From JBGPYM01 sp041493205 (lineage in GTDB: Bacteria > Bacteroidota > Ignavibacteria > UBA10030 > UBA6906), in assembly GCA_041493205.1 (NCBI GenBank), contig JBGPYM010000001.1, forward strand, positions 1-49,971: 49,971 nt of DNA. Reading direction: 5' to 3'. The notes under the pieces are model-generated. The model was not told the DNA's origin, ran no database searches, and was given only the letters and a program-made list of their open reading frames with translations. A program made the position numbers and the translations under genes. Shown one piece after another: positions 36,685-44,794 of this stretch (its first letter is position 1; every line of letters starts with the position of its first letter).

Positions 36685-37511
36685 AGGTGCTCCTTGGTCA
36701 ACGTTGGTGGTGGAGTGTTCACATCTGCCTCGCGGACGGACATCACAACCAGGTCGCGAGACAAAGCCGCGTCATACACATCCATAGAGATCCCCCCGAA
36801 CAGACGGGTGTCCCCGAACCCGCTGCGGTGCATCATCGTCGTCAGTTCTGTGCTGCGGAGAGGACGCAGCGGCACTGTCATGTGCGACTGCCCCGCATCC
36901 CCTCCCTGTTTCTCAAGCCGGAGGAGGTTGAACAGAATGAGGTCCCCCGCCAGTCCGTAGTCGTACATCCGCACGTACGTCGCGTTGCCGCTTTCTCTGA
37001 CGCTCTGCACGCGCGTGCGCGAGGACATGATCCTGTCGTAGTTGAGCAGCTGCAGAAAGAGCATGCCGCCCGGCCGCAGAACGGCGTGAAAATTGCCGAG
37101 GGTGCGCAGGAGGTCGTTGTCGGTGAGAAGGTGCGGGAGCGCATTCCCGAGACAGAAGACCGCGTCGAACGGGCCCTGTACATTCTCCTGAAGATCCTGA
37201 AAGGTCGAGCGCACCGGGCGGACGCGCAAATCCATCGAACGTGCGTGTGCGTCAAGACGGTCCATCATTTCCCGGGACACGTCGACCGCGGTAACGTCCA
37301 CGCCGAGTTGCGCGAGGAGCAGTGCATGGAAGCCTGTGCCGCAGCCGGCGTCGAGTGCGGTCCGTATCCCCTTCTGTTCCACCAGGAGCCGGAAGAAAGG
37401 GCGTTCCTGCGCGAACCGTTTGTCGAAGCCCGTCATCGCATCGTATTCGGGCGCCAGGCGGTCATAAAAGTCCGCTACCCCGTTCTGCGTATGCTCTGCC
37501 GTGTCAGTCAT
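36681..37511 (-). CDS. SAM-dependent methyltransferase, class I
   Basis: 276 aa from the ATG at 37511 (37520 is equally possible; both lie just at the upstream gene's end). The motif TALDAGCGTGFHALLLAQLG (about residues 52-71) binds SAM, followed by VTAVDVS, FDAVFCLGNALPHL and LRPGGMLFLQLLNYDRI. This fits the Methyltransf_25/UbiE-like fold. The substrate cannot be deduced; small molecules such as quinone-like or nitrogen/sulfur compounds are common in this group. It overlaps both neighbours (8 bases with the polyferredoxin gene, ATGA with the octaheme gene), so it is firmly part of the redox operon, which is unexpected. Confidence 0.88.
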   Translation of the reverse strand: MTDTAEHTQNGVADFYDRLAPEYDAMTGFDKRFAQERPFFRLLVEQKGIRTALDAGCGTGFHALLLAQLGVDVTAVDVSREMMDRLDAHARSMDLRVRPVRSTFQDLQENVQGPFDAVFCLGNALPHLLTDNDLLRTLGNFHAVLRPGGMLFLQLLNYDRIMSSRTRVQSVRESGNATYVRMYDYGLAGDLILFNLLRLEKQGGDAGQSHMTVPLRPLRSTELTTMMHRSGFGDTRLFGGISMDVYDAALSRDLVVMSVREADVNTPPPTLTKEHL

Positions 37512-38619
37512 TGGGGCCATAGTCCGCAACCTGCCCGCGGAAATGTTTGTAGACCGGCGCATCCAGCTGCTGGAACCTGCGCTGATATTCCGATTGCGCA
37601 ACCGCATTCTGCCAGTGTCCGGAGAGCATCGCAAGTCCGGTCACGGCGACAAACGTTCCCACGACCAGGGCGCCCAACGCCCAGGAAGGTACCGGGGTCG
37701 CACGCGGTGAGAATTTCATGGCAAGTGTGTTTTTCACCGGACAGGCCTCGACGCACGCCATGCAACTTGTGCATTCATCGCTCCAGACCCTCGTCGCCGT
37801 ATGCACGGTGATGCCGGAGGGACATGCTTTCGAGCAGAGCGCGCAATCGATGCACGTGGCACTGGTCCGCGTGATCTTGAGCGGGCTGAGCCAGCCTGCG
37901 ATGCCGAGCAGGGCGCCGTACGGACAGAGGAACCTGCACCAGAAATTCTTGATGACGACGGACAGGAGCATCAGTATGATAATGGTCCAGAGGGCGAAAG
38001 AAGAGATCTGTGCAAAGAAGAGATACATCTTTATGTCCGCCACCTTATTATACGGACTGTAAATGAAGTTCTCAAGGCCCCGCACATCCATTGCCAGAAC
38101 GGACCAGAGAAAGAACCCGAGGAGCAGGTACTTGAGAGACCGGAGGGGAGCGTCCAGCCAGCGTGGGAGAGTCAGGTTCCTTTTGAAGATTCTTTTCCCC
38201 AGGAGCCAGAGGGATTCGCTCAACGTGCCGACCGGGCAGAGCCAGCTGCAGAACGACTTCTTCAGAGCCACGCTGGCGAGGGCAATCGCCGCAAGAATGA
38301 AGAGACCCGACGGATGGACCGCGTTGATGATCCCGGTTTGAAAGAAGTATTTGAGACTGATCAGCCCGCTGATGGGGAGGAAACCTTCGACGCCGGGGGG
38401 GCGCGGGACGAATGGCTCCTCCCCGCCGGAAATGCCCCACCGCATAAAGAGGTGAAACTCAATGCCGATCCAGAGGAGGAGGAGCACGAATGCGAGCTGC
38501 ACTGCGCTGCGGAGGAATTGCGAATCTTCGCGCAGCCGCCAGAGGAGCCGCCTGTACCAGATTCGTTCGCTCCCGTACGGGTTCAGCCTCCTGCGCAAGG
38601 AAACCGGAATCTTCTTCAT
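37504..38619 (-). CDS. NapH/NosR-like membrane polyferredoxin (4Fe-4S)
   Basis: 371 aa from the ATG at 38619, with AAGGAG upstream; the open frame runs to 38709 into the Rrf2 gene and is not used. About five membrane helices alternate with two CxxxCP loops (FCSWLCPVGTLSE, WCRFLCPYGALLG) typical of NapH, NosR and CcoG. Two ferredoxin clusters follow (CIDCALCSKACPSG, CTSCMACVEACPVKN), then one more helix near the C-terminus and a short tail. Such proteins take electrons from quinol to periplasmic partners; NosR's FMN domain is absent. The octaheme cytochrome in the same operon is the natural partner. It overlaps the methyltransferase start by eight bases. Confidence 0.88.
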   Translation of the reverse strand: MKKIPVSLRRRLNPYGSERIWYRRLLWRLREDSQFLRSAVQLAFVLLLLWIGIEFHLFMRWGISGGEEPFVPRPPGVEGFLPISGLISLKYFFQTGIINAVHPSGLFILAAIALASVALKKSFCSWLCPVGTLSESLWLLGKRIFKRNLTLPRWLDAPLRSLKYLLLGFFLWSVLAMDVRGLENFIYSPYNKVADIKMYLFFAQISSFALWTIIILMLLSVVIKNFWCRFLCPYGALLGIAGWLSPLKITRTSATCIDCALCSKACPSGITVHTATRVWSDECTSCMACVEACPVKNTLAMKFSPRATPVPSWALGALVVGTFVAVTGLAMLSGHWQNAVAQSEYQRRFQQLDAPVYKHFRGQVADYGPND

Positions 38620-39044
38620 TGGTACTCCTTCTTCTTCATCTCCCCTGCCATCTGCCCGATGTTCCTGCTGACGAGCATCGCATAGATGCCCTCGCGGAGG
38701 CCGGCCCATTTATCGTGAACGGCGCACGGATTTTTTCCCGAGCACTCCGGAAATCCCATGACACACTGCTGGGTGAAATCGACGCCGTCGACCGCCTCGA
38801 TAATATGAAAGAGTGTCATCTCCTTTGCAGGCATTGCCAGCCCGAAGCCGCCGGTGGGGCCCCTCAGCGAGGTCAGAAGTCCCTTCCGGCTGAGACGCTG
38901 CAGTATTTTTGCCAGGAAATGATGCGGGATCCGGAGCTTCCCGGCAAGCTCTTTGATGGATGTGAGCTCCCCATCTTTCTTGAGGGCGAGAAACGTGACC
39001 GCCTGGAGGGCGTACTCACACTGCCGGCTGAATATCAGGCTCAT
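38616..39044 (-). CDS. Rrf2-family Fe-S transcriptional regulator
   Basis: 142 aa. The N-terminal winged helix (FSRQCEYALQAVTFLALKKDG, SIKELAGKLRIPHHFLAKIL, LRGPTGGFGLAMP) is typical of Rrf2/IscR/NsrR. Cysteines 94, 101 and 107 with His 110 (C-x6-C-x5-C-x2-H) closely match the IscR ligand set, one residue longer in the first gap. It should bind an Fe-S cluster and sense NO, oxygen or cluster status. It is the first gene of the operon, its stop overlaps the polyferredoxin start, and a palindrome covers its own predicted transcription start. Autoregulation and control of the operon are likely. NsrR or IscR identity is not settled. Confidence 0.9.
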   Translation of the reverse strand: MSLIFSRQCEYALQAVTFLALKKDGELTSIKELAGKLRIPHHFLAKILQRLSRKGLLTSLRGPTGGFGLAMPAKEMTLFHIIEAVDGVDFTQQCVMGFPECSGKNPCAVHDKWAGLREGIYAMLVSRNIGQMAGEMKKKEYQ

Positions 39045-39050
39045 GGAATA

Positions 39051-39074
39051 ATATCAGACTTATTAGTCTTAAAT
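39051..39074. promoter_or_regulatory. Palindromic operator candidate for the Rrf2 regulator
   Basis: AGACTTATTAGTCT (39056-39069) is a perfect inverted repeat with a 4-base centre. Outer matches extend it to a 24-base imperfect palindrome at 39051-39074. It lies between the Rrf2 start codon and the promoter at 39071-39099 and covers the predicted transcription start. It may also affect the divergent molybdate-transporter gene. Confidence 0.6.
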
Positions 39075-39099
39075 TAACAACTCAACAAGAAAAAGTCAA
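39071..39099 (-). promoter_or_regulatory. Predicted promoter of the Rrf2-octaheme operon
   Basis: Leftward TTGACT (39099-39094) and TAATTT (39076-39071) are spaced by 17 bases. The start is expected near 39064, inside the palindrome, about 20 bases before the Rrf2 ATG. Confidence 0.6.
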
Positions 39100-39188
39100 G
39101 TGAAATAATCGCGGGAATGGAGGGTGAAATTGCCTTTCGGAGGGCCGGAAATCCTTGCGGTTATGGACCAGAGTGAGTAAGATGATCC

Positions 39189-40298
39189 ATGATCCGGTTT
39201 GACAGGAATGAGTTTTCGGGGGCTTTCGGCGATATCGGGACGGACCTTCCGCTCCTCGTCGGCATGATACTGGCGTCGGGTCTCGACGCCGGGGGGGTGC
39301 TGATTGTCTATGGGTTAATGCAGATCGCCACTGCACTCGTGTACGGCATTCCGATGCCGGTGCAGCCGTTGAAAGCGGTTGCCACCCTGGTGATCGCACA
39401 GAAAATTGCGGGACCGGTCGTGCTGGGCGCAGGCCTTGCAATCGGCATTGTCATGCTGCTCCTGACGGTCACCGGCCTGCTCCAGTGGCTGGCCAACAGC
39501 ATTCCGCGTTCCGTCGTTCGCGGGATTCAGTTCGGCCTCGGTCTGCAGCTTTCGCTCCTCTCCCTCACCAACTATATACAGTCCGGAGGGGTGACGGGAT
39601 ACATACTGGCGGCGGTGGCGTTCGCCATCACGGTGCTCCTTCTCGGCAACCGGCGGTTTCCCCCAGCGCTCTTTGTCATCGGCCTCGGCGTTGTGTATGC
39701 GACCATCGCGCACTATGACCCGGCAGCCCTGGCCTCGAGTTTCGGTCTTTCCTTCCCGGCGTTCACGGTTCCTTCGACCGCCGACATCGGCACCGGGCTC
39801 GTGCTCCTTGCCCTCCCGCAGATCCCGCTCTCCTTCGGCAATTCGATCCTGGCAACCCAGCGGATTGCAGCAGATTATTTCCCCGAGTCGCGGATCACCA
39901 TCCCGCGGATTGGCTTGACGTATTCGCTGATGAACCTCGTTGCACCGTTCTTCGGCGGGGTGCCCGTCTGTCACGGTTCGGGAGGGATGGCGGGGCATTA
40001 CGCGTTCGGTGCACGGACGGGGGGATCCGTCGTGATCTACGGCGGGATGTACATCATTCTCGGACTCTGCTTCGGTCCGGGGTTCACGTCACTTATCCAC
40101 GTCTTCCCTCTGCCGCTGCTCGGCGTCATCCTGCTCTTTGAGGGAGCCGCACTTATTCGTCTGCTGGCTGACACGGTCCCGGTCAGGGCTCATCTGGGAA
40201 CGGCGGTCCTGGTCGGTCTCCTGTGCGTGGGTTTGCCCTACGGCTATCTCGTCGGCCTGGTGATCGGCACGATCCTCGCCCGCGTCCTGAGGGAATAG
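39189..40298 (+). CDS. Molybdate (MOT1-type) sulfate/molybdate transporter
   Basis: 369 aa, about 10-11 membrane segments. FSGAFGDIGTDLPLLVGM (residues 9-26) and YGIPMPVQPLKAVATL (52-67) are the two hallmark motifs of the MOT1 molybdate-transporter family. A second P-Q-x-P-L-S-F-G-N-S repeat is seen near 214. It probably imports molybdate, or sulfate, across the inner membrane. It diverges from the Rrf2 operon and faces the GlmU-like gene tail to tail with only 7 bases between the stops and no hairpin. The ATG at 39189 has only a weak ribosome site. Confidence 0.85.
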   Translation: MIRFDRNEFSGAFGDIGTDLPLLVGMILASGLDAGGVLIVYGLMQIATALVYGIPMPVQPLKAVATLVIAQKIAGPVVLGAGLAIGIVMLLLTVTGLLQWLANSIPRSVVRGIQFGLGLQLSLLSLTNYIQSGGVTGYILAAVAFAITVLLLGNRRFPPALFVIGLGVVYATIAHYDPAALASSFGLSFPAFTVPSTADIGTGLVLLALPQIPLSFGNSILATQRIAADYFPESRITIPRIGLTYSLMNLVAPFFGGVPVCHGSGGMAGHYAFGARTGGSVVIYGGMYIILGLCFGPGFTSLIHVFPLPLLGVILLFEGAALIRLLADTVPVRAHLGTAVLVGLLCVGLPYGYLVGLVIGTILARVLRE

Positions 40299-40305
40299 AC
40301 CTTCT

Positions 40306-41562
40306 CTACACCTGCAATCCCATCCGTTCTTTCCCCGTCTCCGCGAACACCGTACGGAGGACCTTCTCTTCGACCCCGGAGAGCTCGATCTTCCTTCGCC
40401 CCATGACCCTCCGGGCGACCTCCAGTGCCTTGTCCAGATCGTAGGTGCTCAACCCTTCGGCCCCTCCCCATGCGAAGGACGGAATGCTCTTCGGGGGGAA
40501 CCCGCTCCCGAAGACGTTGCTCGAGACGCCGACGACCGTCCCGGTGTTGAACATCGAATTGATCGAGCTCTTGGAATGGTCACCCATGACCAGTCCCATG
40601 AACATCGAACCGGTGTCAACGGTGTTCCCGTCGATCACCATCTTCACGTTGCCGTAATTGTTTTTCAGATCGCTGTTGTTGGTGTCAGCGCCCAGGTTCA
40701 CCCACATGCCGAGGTACGCATGACCGAGAAACCCGTCATGCTGCTTGTTGGAGTACGCATGAATGATGGCGCCCTCCACCTCTCCGCCCACCTTGCAGAC
40801 TTCGCCGATGCTGGTCTGCTCATAGATCTTGGCGCCGATCTTGATGAGCGTCCGGTCGCCGATGAATGTCGGCCCTTCGATGACGGCGTTGGGGAATACC
40901 GTCACATTCCTGCCGATGTAAATCGGTCCGTTCTCGGCATCCAGGACGGCGCCCGTCTTGATCTTCGACCCTTCGCCGATCACGATGGCACCGGGGTTGA
41001 TCAGGTGCGCCCCTTCGTAGACCGTGCCCGCCATGCGGCGGGACGGTTCCGGAGCGAGGAGGGCACAGTCCGCGGTGATCTCATCCCCGTTGTGATGAAT
41101 CAGATCCCAGGGGTACCCGATCGCCGTTACGTTCACGGTCGTCACCGGAAGCGCACCGAATGTCCGGGGGGTCAGGACGTCGGGCAGGTCGTTCCTGACC
41201 GTATCGAGTGCCCGTCCGCTGACGCGCGCTGCAACGAGAGTCTCCCCCGTTACAAAGAGCCCGTCGGGTCCGTCCGGCGGCAGGAGGGTGGCCAGGTTTC
41301 CCGCGGCCAGGACGCGTCCGTTGATGAACAGACACCGGTCCCCCTCCACCCTGTTCACGGGAATGCCGGGATTCTGCTGCTCCACAAGTTTACCGAGATA
41401 CCCGCGGGTGTGCAGATGAACGCGGGCGCCGGGGAACGACCGTTCTATTTTTCCGCGGAGCGTAAGAATGCCGCACCGCAGGTCGTACACCGGCCGCACA
41501 TAGACCAGGGGGAGGAGCCGGCGGTGGAATTCGTCCTCAAAGATGCAGATGCTCTGGGTCAT
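40306..41562 (-). CDS. Alternative GlmU-type sugar nucleotidyltransferase / left-handed beta-helix acyltransferase
   Basis: 418 aa. The N-terminal domain is a divergent nucleotidyltransferase (ICIFEDEFHRRLLPLVYVRPVYDLRCG core) that lacks the usual GlmU GxGTRM loop. From about residue 185 hexapeptide repeats form a beta-helix (GAIVIGEGSKIKTGAVL, NVTVFPNAVIEGPTFIGD, GADTNNSDLKNNYGNVK). This layout matches the alternative GlmU family of FCB bacteria, proposed to make UDP-GlcNAc from glucosamine-1-phosphate. It follows nagB by 15 bases on the same strand, so both act on amino sugars. Whether it performs both GlmU reactions is not shown by sequence. Confidence 0.82.
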   Translation of the reverse strand: MTQSICIFEDEFHRRLLPLVYVRPVYDLRCGILTLRGKIERSFPGARVHLHTRGYLGKLVEQQNPGIPVNRVEGDRCLFINGRVLAAGNLATLLPPDGPDGLFVTGETLVAARVSGRALDTVRNDLPDVLTPRTFGALPVTTVNVTAIGYPWDLIHHNGDEITADCALLAPEPSRRMAGTVYEGAHLINPGAIVIGEGSKIKTGAVLDAENGPIYIGRNVTVFPNAVIEGPTFIGDRTLIKIGAKIYEQTSIGEVCKVGGEVEGAIIHAYSNKQHDGFLGHAYLGMWVNLGADTNNSDLKNNYGNVKMVIDGNTVDTGSMFMGLVMGDHSKSSINSMFNTGTVVGVSSNVFGSGFPPKSIPSFAWGGAEGLSTYDLDKALEVARRVMGRRKIELSGVEEKVLRTVFAETGKERMGLQV

Positions 41563-41577
41563 GTCGTCAACGTTGCA

Positions 41578-42345
41578 TTACTCGAAGATTTTGGATTCCC
41601 ACGTATCATTATAGAGACCGGTGAGCTTGGTCGCCGCGGCCTTGTCAAGGAACACGAACGCAAGACGGTGCATCTGTATGATCGATGCGGGGCACATGGC
41701 CGTCAGCGGGCCCTCCACTGCCGCACGGACCGCGTCGGCTTTCCCGGTGCCGTTCGCCACCAGGACCAGCTGCTTCGCGTCCATGATCGTTCCTACCCCC
41801 ATCGTGATCGCATACCGCGGGACTTCCTCTTTCGTCTTGAAGAACCGTGCGTTGTCCATGCGCGTCGTCCCCGTCAGGGTTTTGATGCGCGTCCGGGAGC
41901 CGAGCGACGACCCCGGTTCGTTGAAGGCGATATGGCCGTTGGCGCCGATCCCGAGCACCTGCAGGTCGATGCCACCAACCTCGCGCATGCGTGATTCGTA
42001 CCAGTCGCAGAAAAGATCGATGTCTTTCGCCATTCCCTGGGGCACATGAATGTGCCGGGGATCGATGTTGATGTGCTTGAAGAGGTTCTCCTGCATGAAG
42101 AAGTGATAGCTCTGATCATGGGACGGCTGCAGGCCGACGTATTCGTCAAGATTAAACGTCGTGATCTTCGAAAAATCGAGACCCTCGTCCCTGTACATGC
42201 GGATCAGCTCCTTGTACATCCCGAGCGGGGAGCTGCCGGTGGCGAGGCCAAGAACAAGGTTGGGTTTCCTGCGGATGCGGTCAGCAACGAGCCGGGCAGC
42301 TTCCCTGCTCATGGCATCATAGTTTTCCAGTACGGTGACTAGCAC
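41578..42345 (-). CDS. nagB: Glucosamine-6-phosphate deaminase
   Basis: 255 aa, the normal size. LGLATGSSPLGMYKELIRM (residues 33-51) is the phosphate loop. TTFNLDEYVGL contains the catalytic aspartate near 71, and GIGANGHIAFNEPGSS (near 132-147) is the NagB signature. It converts glucosamine-6-phosphate to fructose-6-phosphate and ammonia. The GTG start at 42345 is preceded by CGGAG. It is followed by the alternative GlmU gene; together they can balance amino-sugar breakdown with UDP-GlcNAc supply. A short N-terminal region is normal for the allosteric-site-poor type. Confidence 0.93.
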   Translation of the reverse strand: MLVTVLENYDAMSREAARLVADRIRRKPNLVLGLATGSSPLGMYKELIRMYRDEGLDFSKITTFNLDEYVGLQPSHDQSYHFFMQENLFKHINIDPRHIHVPQGMAKDIDLFCDWYESRMREVGGIDLQVLGIGANGHIAFNEPGSSLGSRTRIKTLTGTTRMDNARFFKTKEEVPRYAITMGVGTIMDAKQLVLVANGTGKADAVRAAVEGPLTAMCPASIIQMHRLAFVFLDKAAATKLTGLYNDTWESKIFE

Positions 42346-42449
42346 GGTGTTTGCTCCGGGTTGGTGTGAACATGGGGTTGAACAGCGGGACGGCCGGAAG
42401 TGAACGTACGAAGGGGATTCATGAAAGGCAATGGATCTCGGTACGATGG

Positions 42450-42478
42450 TTGCAAAAGTCTGCAGATTTCCTTAGATT
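42450..42478 (+). promoter_or_regulatory. Predicted promoter of tRNA-Gly
   Basis: TTGCAA (42450-42455) and TAGATT (42473-42478) with a 17-base spacer. The predicted start is about 6 bases before the mature tRNA 5' end. Confidence 0.6.
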
Positions 42479-42490
42479 TTTTGGTGTACC

Positions 42491-42561
42491 GCGGGGCTAG
42501 TTGAGCGGTTCAACGCGAGCTTCCCAAGCTTGAAAGACGGGTTCAACTCCCGTGCCCCGCT
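42491..42561 (+). tRNA. tRNA-Gly (anticodon CCC)
   Basis: 71 nt folding as a full cloverleaf. Acceptor GCGGGGC pairs with GCCCCGC (42554-42560). The D arm is GTTG/CAAC with a 7-base loop. The anticodon arm CGAGC/GCTTG holds TTCCCAA, with anticodon CCC at 42523-42525. The T arm ACGGG/CCCGT holds TTCAACT. The discriminator is T and CCA is not encoded. It reads GGG codons. Confidence 0.95.
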
Positions 42562-42721
42562 CTCCAGACGACAACGACACCCGGGTCCACCGCTCATTGC
42601 CCCCCTCTGTCCTCCCCGGCCACACCCGTTTGCGATGGATGAAACAAGCGCCGCCTGCATCCGTTTAAAGAATACTAAGGCCTCTTCGATTTCTCTCCCA
42701 CCACGCGGAGGAGTTACGCCC

Positions 42722-44764
42722 ATGAAACAACTCGCTGCACTGCTGCTTTCCGCTCTGCTTGCCGCCTGTACTGCCCTCAGCCAGCCGTCACGCGCATCGG
42801 ACGGAGCTGATCCACTTCGCTCGCACATCGACACCACGGTTGCACCCGGCATGGACTTCTTCCAGTATGCCAACGGCCGATGGTTCAGGGAACACCCCAT
42901 TCCTCCGAGCGAACCGAGCAACGGATTATGGCAGGTCATTCAGGACACGATCAACGCGCAGATCCGGAATCTGTGCGAGACCTCGGCGGCGCAGCCCGGC
43001 TACCCGAAAGGGAGCAACCGTCAGAAGATCGGCGATTTTTTTATTTCGGGGATGGACAGTGTCTCCCTGAATGCGCGGGGAATTGAAGACCTCCGCAGCG
43101 ACCTTGCGATGATCGATGGGGTGCACGACCTGGCCGGCGTTGCCCGCGCCGCCGCCTTTGTTCATGCGGTGTCCGGATCCCCGCTGTTTGGGTTCAGCGT
43201 GGGACAGGACGACAGGATCAGCAGCAAGAATGCGATATTCATCTGGCAGGGCGGCCTGAGCATGCCCGACCGGAGGTTTTATGTCGATCCTGATTCTTCC
43301 GCCGCCGCCATCCGTGCGAAGTTCGTGTCCCATTGCGAACGCATGCTTGCTATCGCCGGCTACGGGAACATCCGGGCCGCGGCGTCCGCCCGGAGGCTGA
43401 TGGCGCTGGAAACGGCCATAGCGAAAGCATCGCGCAAACGCGAGGACACGCGCGATCCGCTGAAGAACTACAACAAGATGCCCGTGCGCGACCTCTACGC
43501 ACTCACTCCACATTTTGACTGGACGGTCTTCATGGAGGGGGCAGGGATTCATGGCGTCGATACCGTCATCGTGGGGCAACCCGAGTACCTGACGTCCCTC
43601 GACGGCTTGCTGGGCTCATTGACGATCGGCGACTGGAAGACCTACCTCACCTACCAGTTCATCCGCGGGCTCGCCCGGTACCTGGACGACAAAGCGTACC
43701 AGGAGTCGTTTGCGTTCTACTCCACGGTGCTCTCCGGCACGCCCGAGCCGAAGTCGCGCTGGAAACGGGTCGTCGAGAGGACGGACGCGTCGCTTGGCGA
43801 GCTGACCGGACAGGTCTATGCAGCCGAGTATCTGCCGCCGGGGACGAAAGACAAGCTGCGTGAAATAGGAGAGGCGATCAGGAAGGCCTATGCCGACCGT
43901 ATCGCCCAGCTCGATTGGATGAGTGCTGCGACCAAACAGCGGGCGCTGCAGAAGCTCTCCACCGTCATCATGAAGGTCGGGTACCCCGACCATTGGAAGG
44001 ACATGCGCAGCGTCCAGATTGACCGCTCGTCGTACGTGCGCAATGAAATGGCCGCCCGCCGTTGGCGTTTCAACACCATGATCGCCAAATTCGGCAAACC
44101 GGTGGACCGCACGGAATGGGTGATGACCCCCCAGACCTATAACGCGTACTACAATCCTTCCAACAACGAGATTGTCGTTCCGGGCTGCAACGTCATCCTG
44201 CCGGGGTACGAACACACCCTCGCGGACGACGGGCTGCTCTATGCCGTGGTCGGAGGATCGACATTCGGGCACGAGCTCACGCACGGATTCGACGACCAGG
44301 GGTGCAAGTACGATGATCAGGGAAATCTGAACAACTGGTGGACGCAGGAGGACAGCGCGAAGTTTGTTGAGAAGACGCGGATGATCGTCGAGCAGTTCGA
44401 CGGGTACGTCGCCGTGGATACCCTCCACATTAACGGTGACCTCACGCAGGGGGAAAATATCGCGGACCTCGGCGGGATCATGACGGGACTCGATGCGTTC
44501 AAGGGTACCGCCCAGTACAAGAACAGGCAGACCATTGCAGGACTGACGCCCGAGCAGCGGTATTTCCTCGGCTTTGCCCTGGCGTGGATGGTGAATCAGC
44601 GGCCGGAGTCTATTGCGAGCCAGGTGCGCAGCAACGAACATGCGCCGCCGAAATTCCGCGTCCTCGGACCCCTCTCCAATATGCCGGAATTCTATGAATC
44701 CTTCGGCGTGAAACCCGGTGATGCCATGTGGCGGCCCGAGACAAAGCGCGTGAAAATCTGGTAG
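42722..44764 (+). CDS. M13-family metallopeptidase lipoprotein (neprilysin/PepO-like)
   Basis: 680 aa from the ATG at 42722, preceded by GGAGGAG. The frame is open upstream into the tRNA and is not used there. The N-terminus (LAALLLSALLAACTALSQ) has a lipobox LLAAC, so it is probably a lipoprotein. Zinc-site residues are in FGHELTHGFDDQG (H517-E518-L-T-H521) and GENIADLGG (E578), and NAYYNPSNNEIVVP is the substrate-binding motif. The C-terminus ends in VKIW, as in M13 enzymes. It should cut short peptides in the periplasm. No linked partner genes are evident; it may be read through from the tRNA promoter. Confidence 0.93.
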   Translation: MKQLAALLLSALLAACTALSQPSRASDGADPLRSHIDTTVAPGMDFFQYANGRWFREHPIPPSEPSNGLWQVIQDTINAQIRNLCETSAAQPGYPKGSNRQKIGDFFISGMDSVSLNARGIEDLRSDLAMIDGVHDLAGVARAAAFVHAVSGSPLFGFSVGQDDRISSKNAIFIWQGGLSMPDRRFYVDPDSSAAAIRAKFVSHCERMLAIAGYGNIRAAASARRLMALETAIAKASRKREDTRDPLKNYNKMPVRDLYALTPHFDWTVFMEGAGIHGVDTVIVGQPEYLTSLDGLLGSLTIGDWKTYLTYQFIRGLARYLDDKAYQESFAFYSTVLSGTPEPKSRWKRVVERTDASLGELTGQVYAAEYLPPGTKDKLREIGEAIRKAYADRIAQLDWMSAATKQRALQKLSTVIMKVGYPDHWKDMRSVQIDRSSYVRNEMAARRWRFNTMIAKFGKPVDRTEWVMTPQTYNAYYNPSNNEIVVPGCNVILPGYEHTLADDGLLYAVVGGSTFGHELTHGFDDQGCKYDDQGNLNNWWTQEDSAKFVEKTRMIVEQFDGYVAVDTLHINGDLTQGENIADLGGIMTGLDAFKGTAQYKNRQTIAGLTPEQRYFLGFALAWMVNQRPESIASQVRSNEHAPPKFRVLGPLSNMPEFYESFGVKPGDAMWRPETKRVKIW

Positions 44765-44789
44765 GTCCGGCGGTGGAACGCGCCGGACC
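44764..44789. terminator. Hairpin terminator after the M13 peptidase gene
   Basis: GGTCCGGCG (44764-44772) and CGCCGGACC (44781-44789) form a perfect 9-bp stem with an 8-base loop. It starts at the last base of the stop codon and ends 5 bases before the convergent gene's stop. There is no U-tract. Confidence 0.65.
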
Positions 44790-44794
44790 TGCGT

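Noticed and set aside
39155..39183. TTGCGG-17-TAAGAT as a promoter for the molybdate transporter
   Set aside because: The predicted start would fall on the start codon itself; without evidence of leaderless transcripts I did not list it.
40576..41994. A 472-codon plus-strand open frame
   Set aside because: It covers the antisense of the alternative GlmU gene and of nagB, both of which are well supported.
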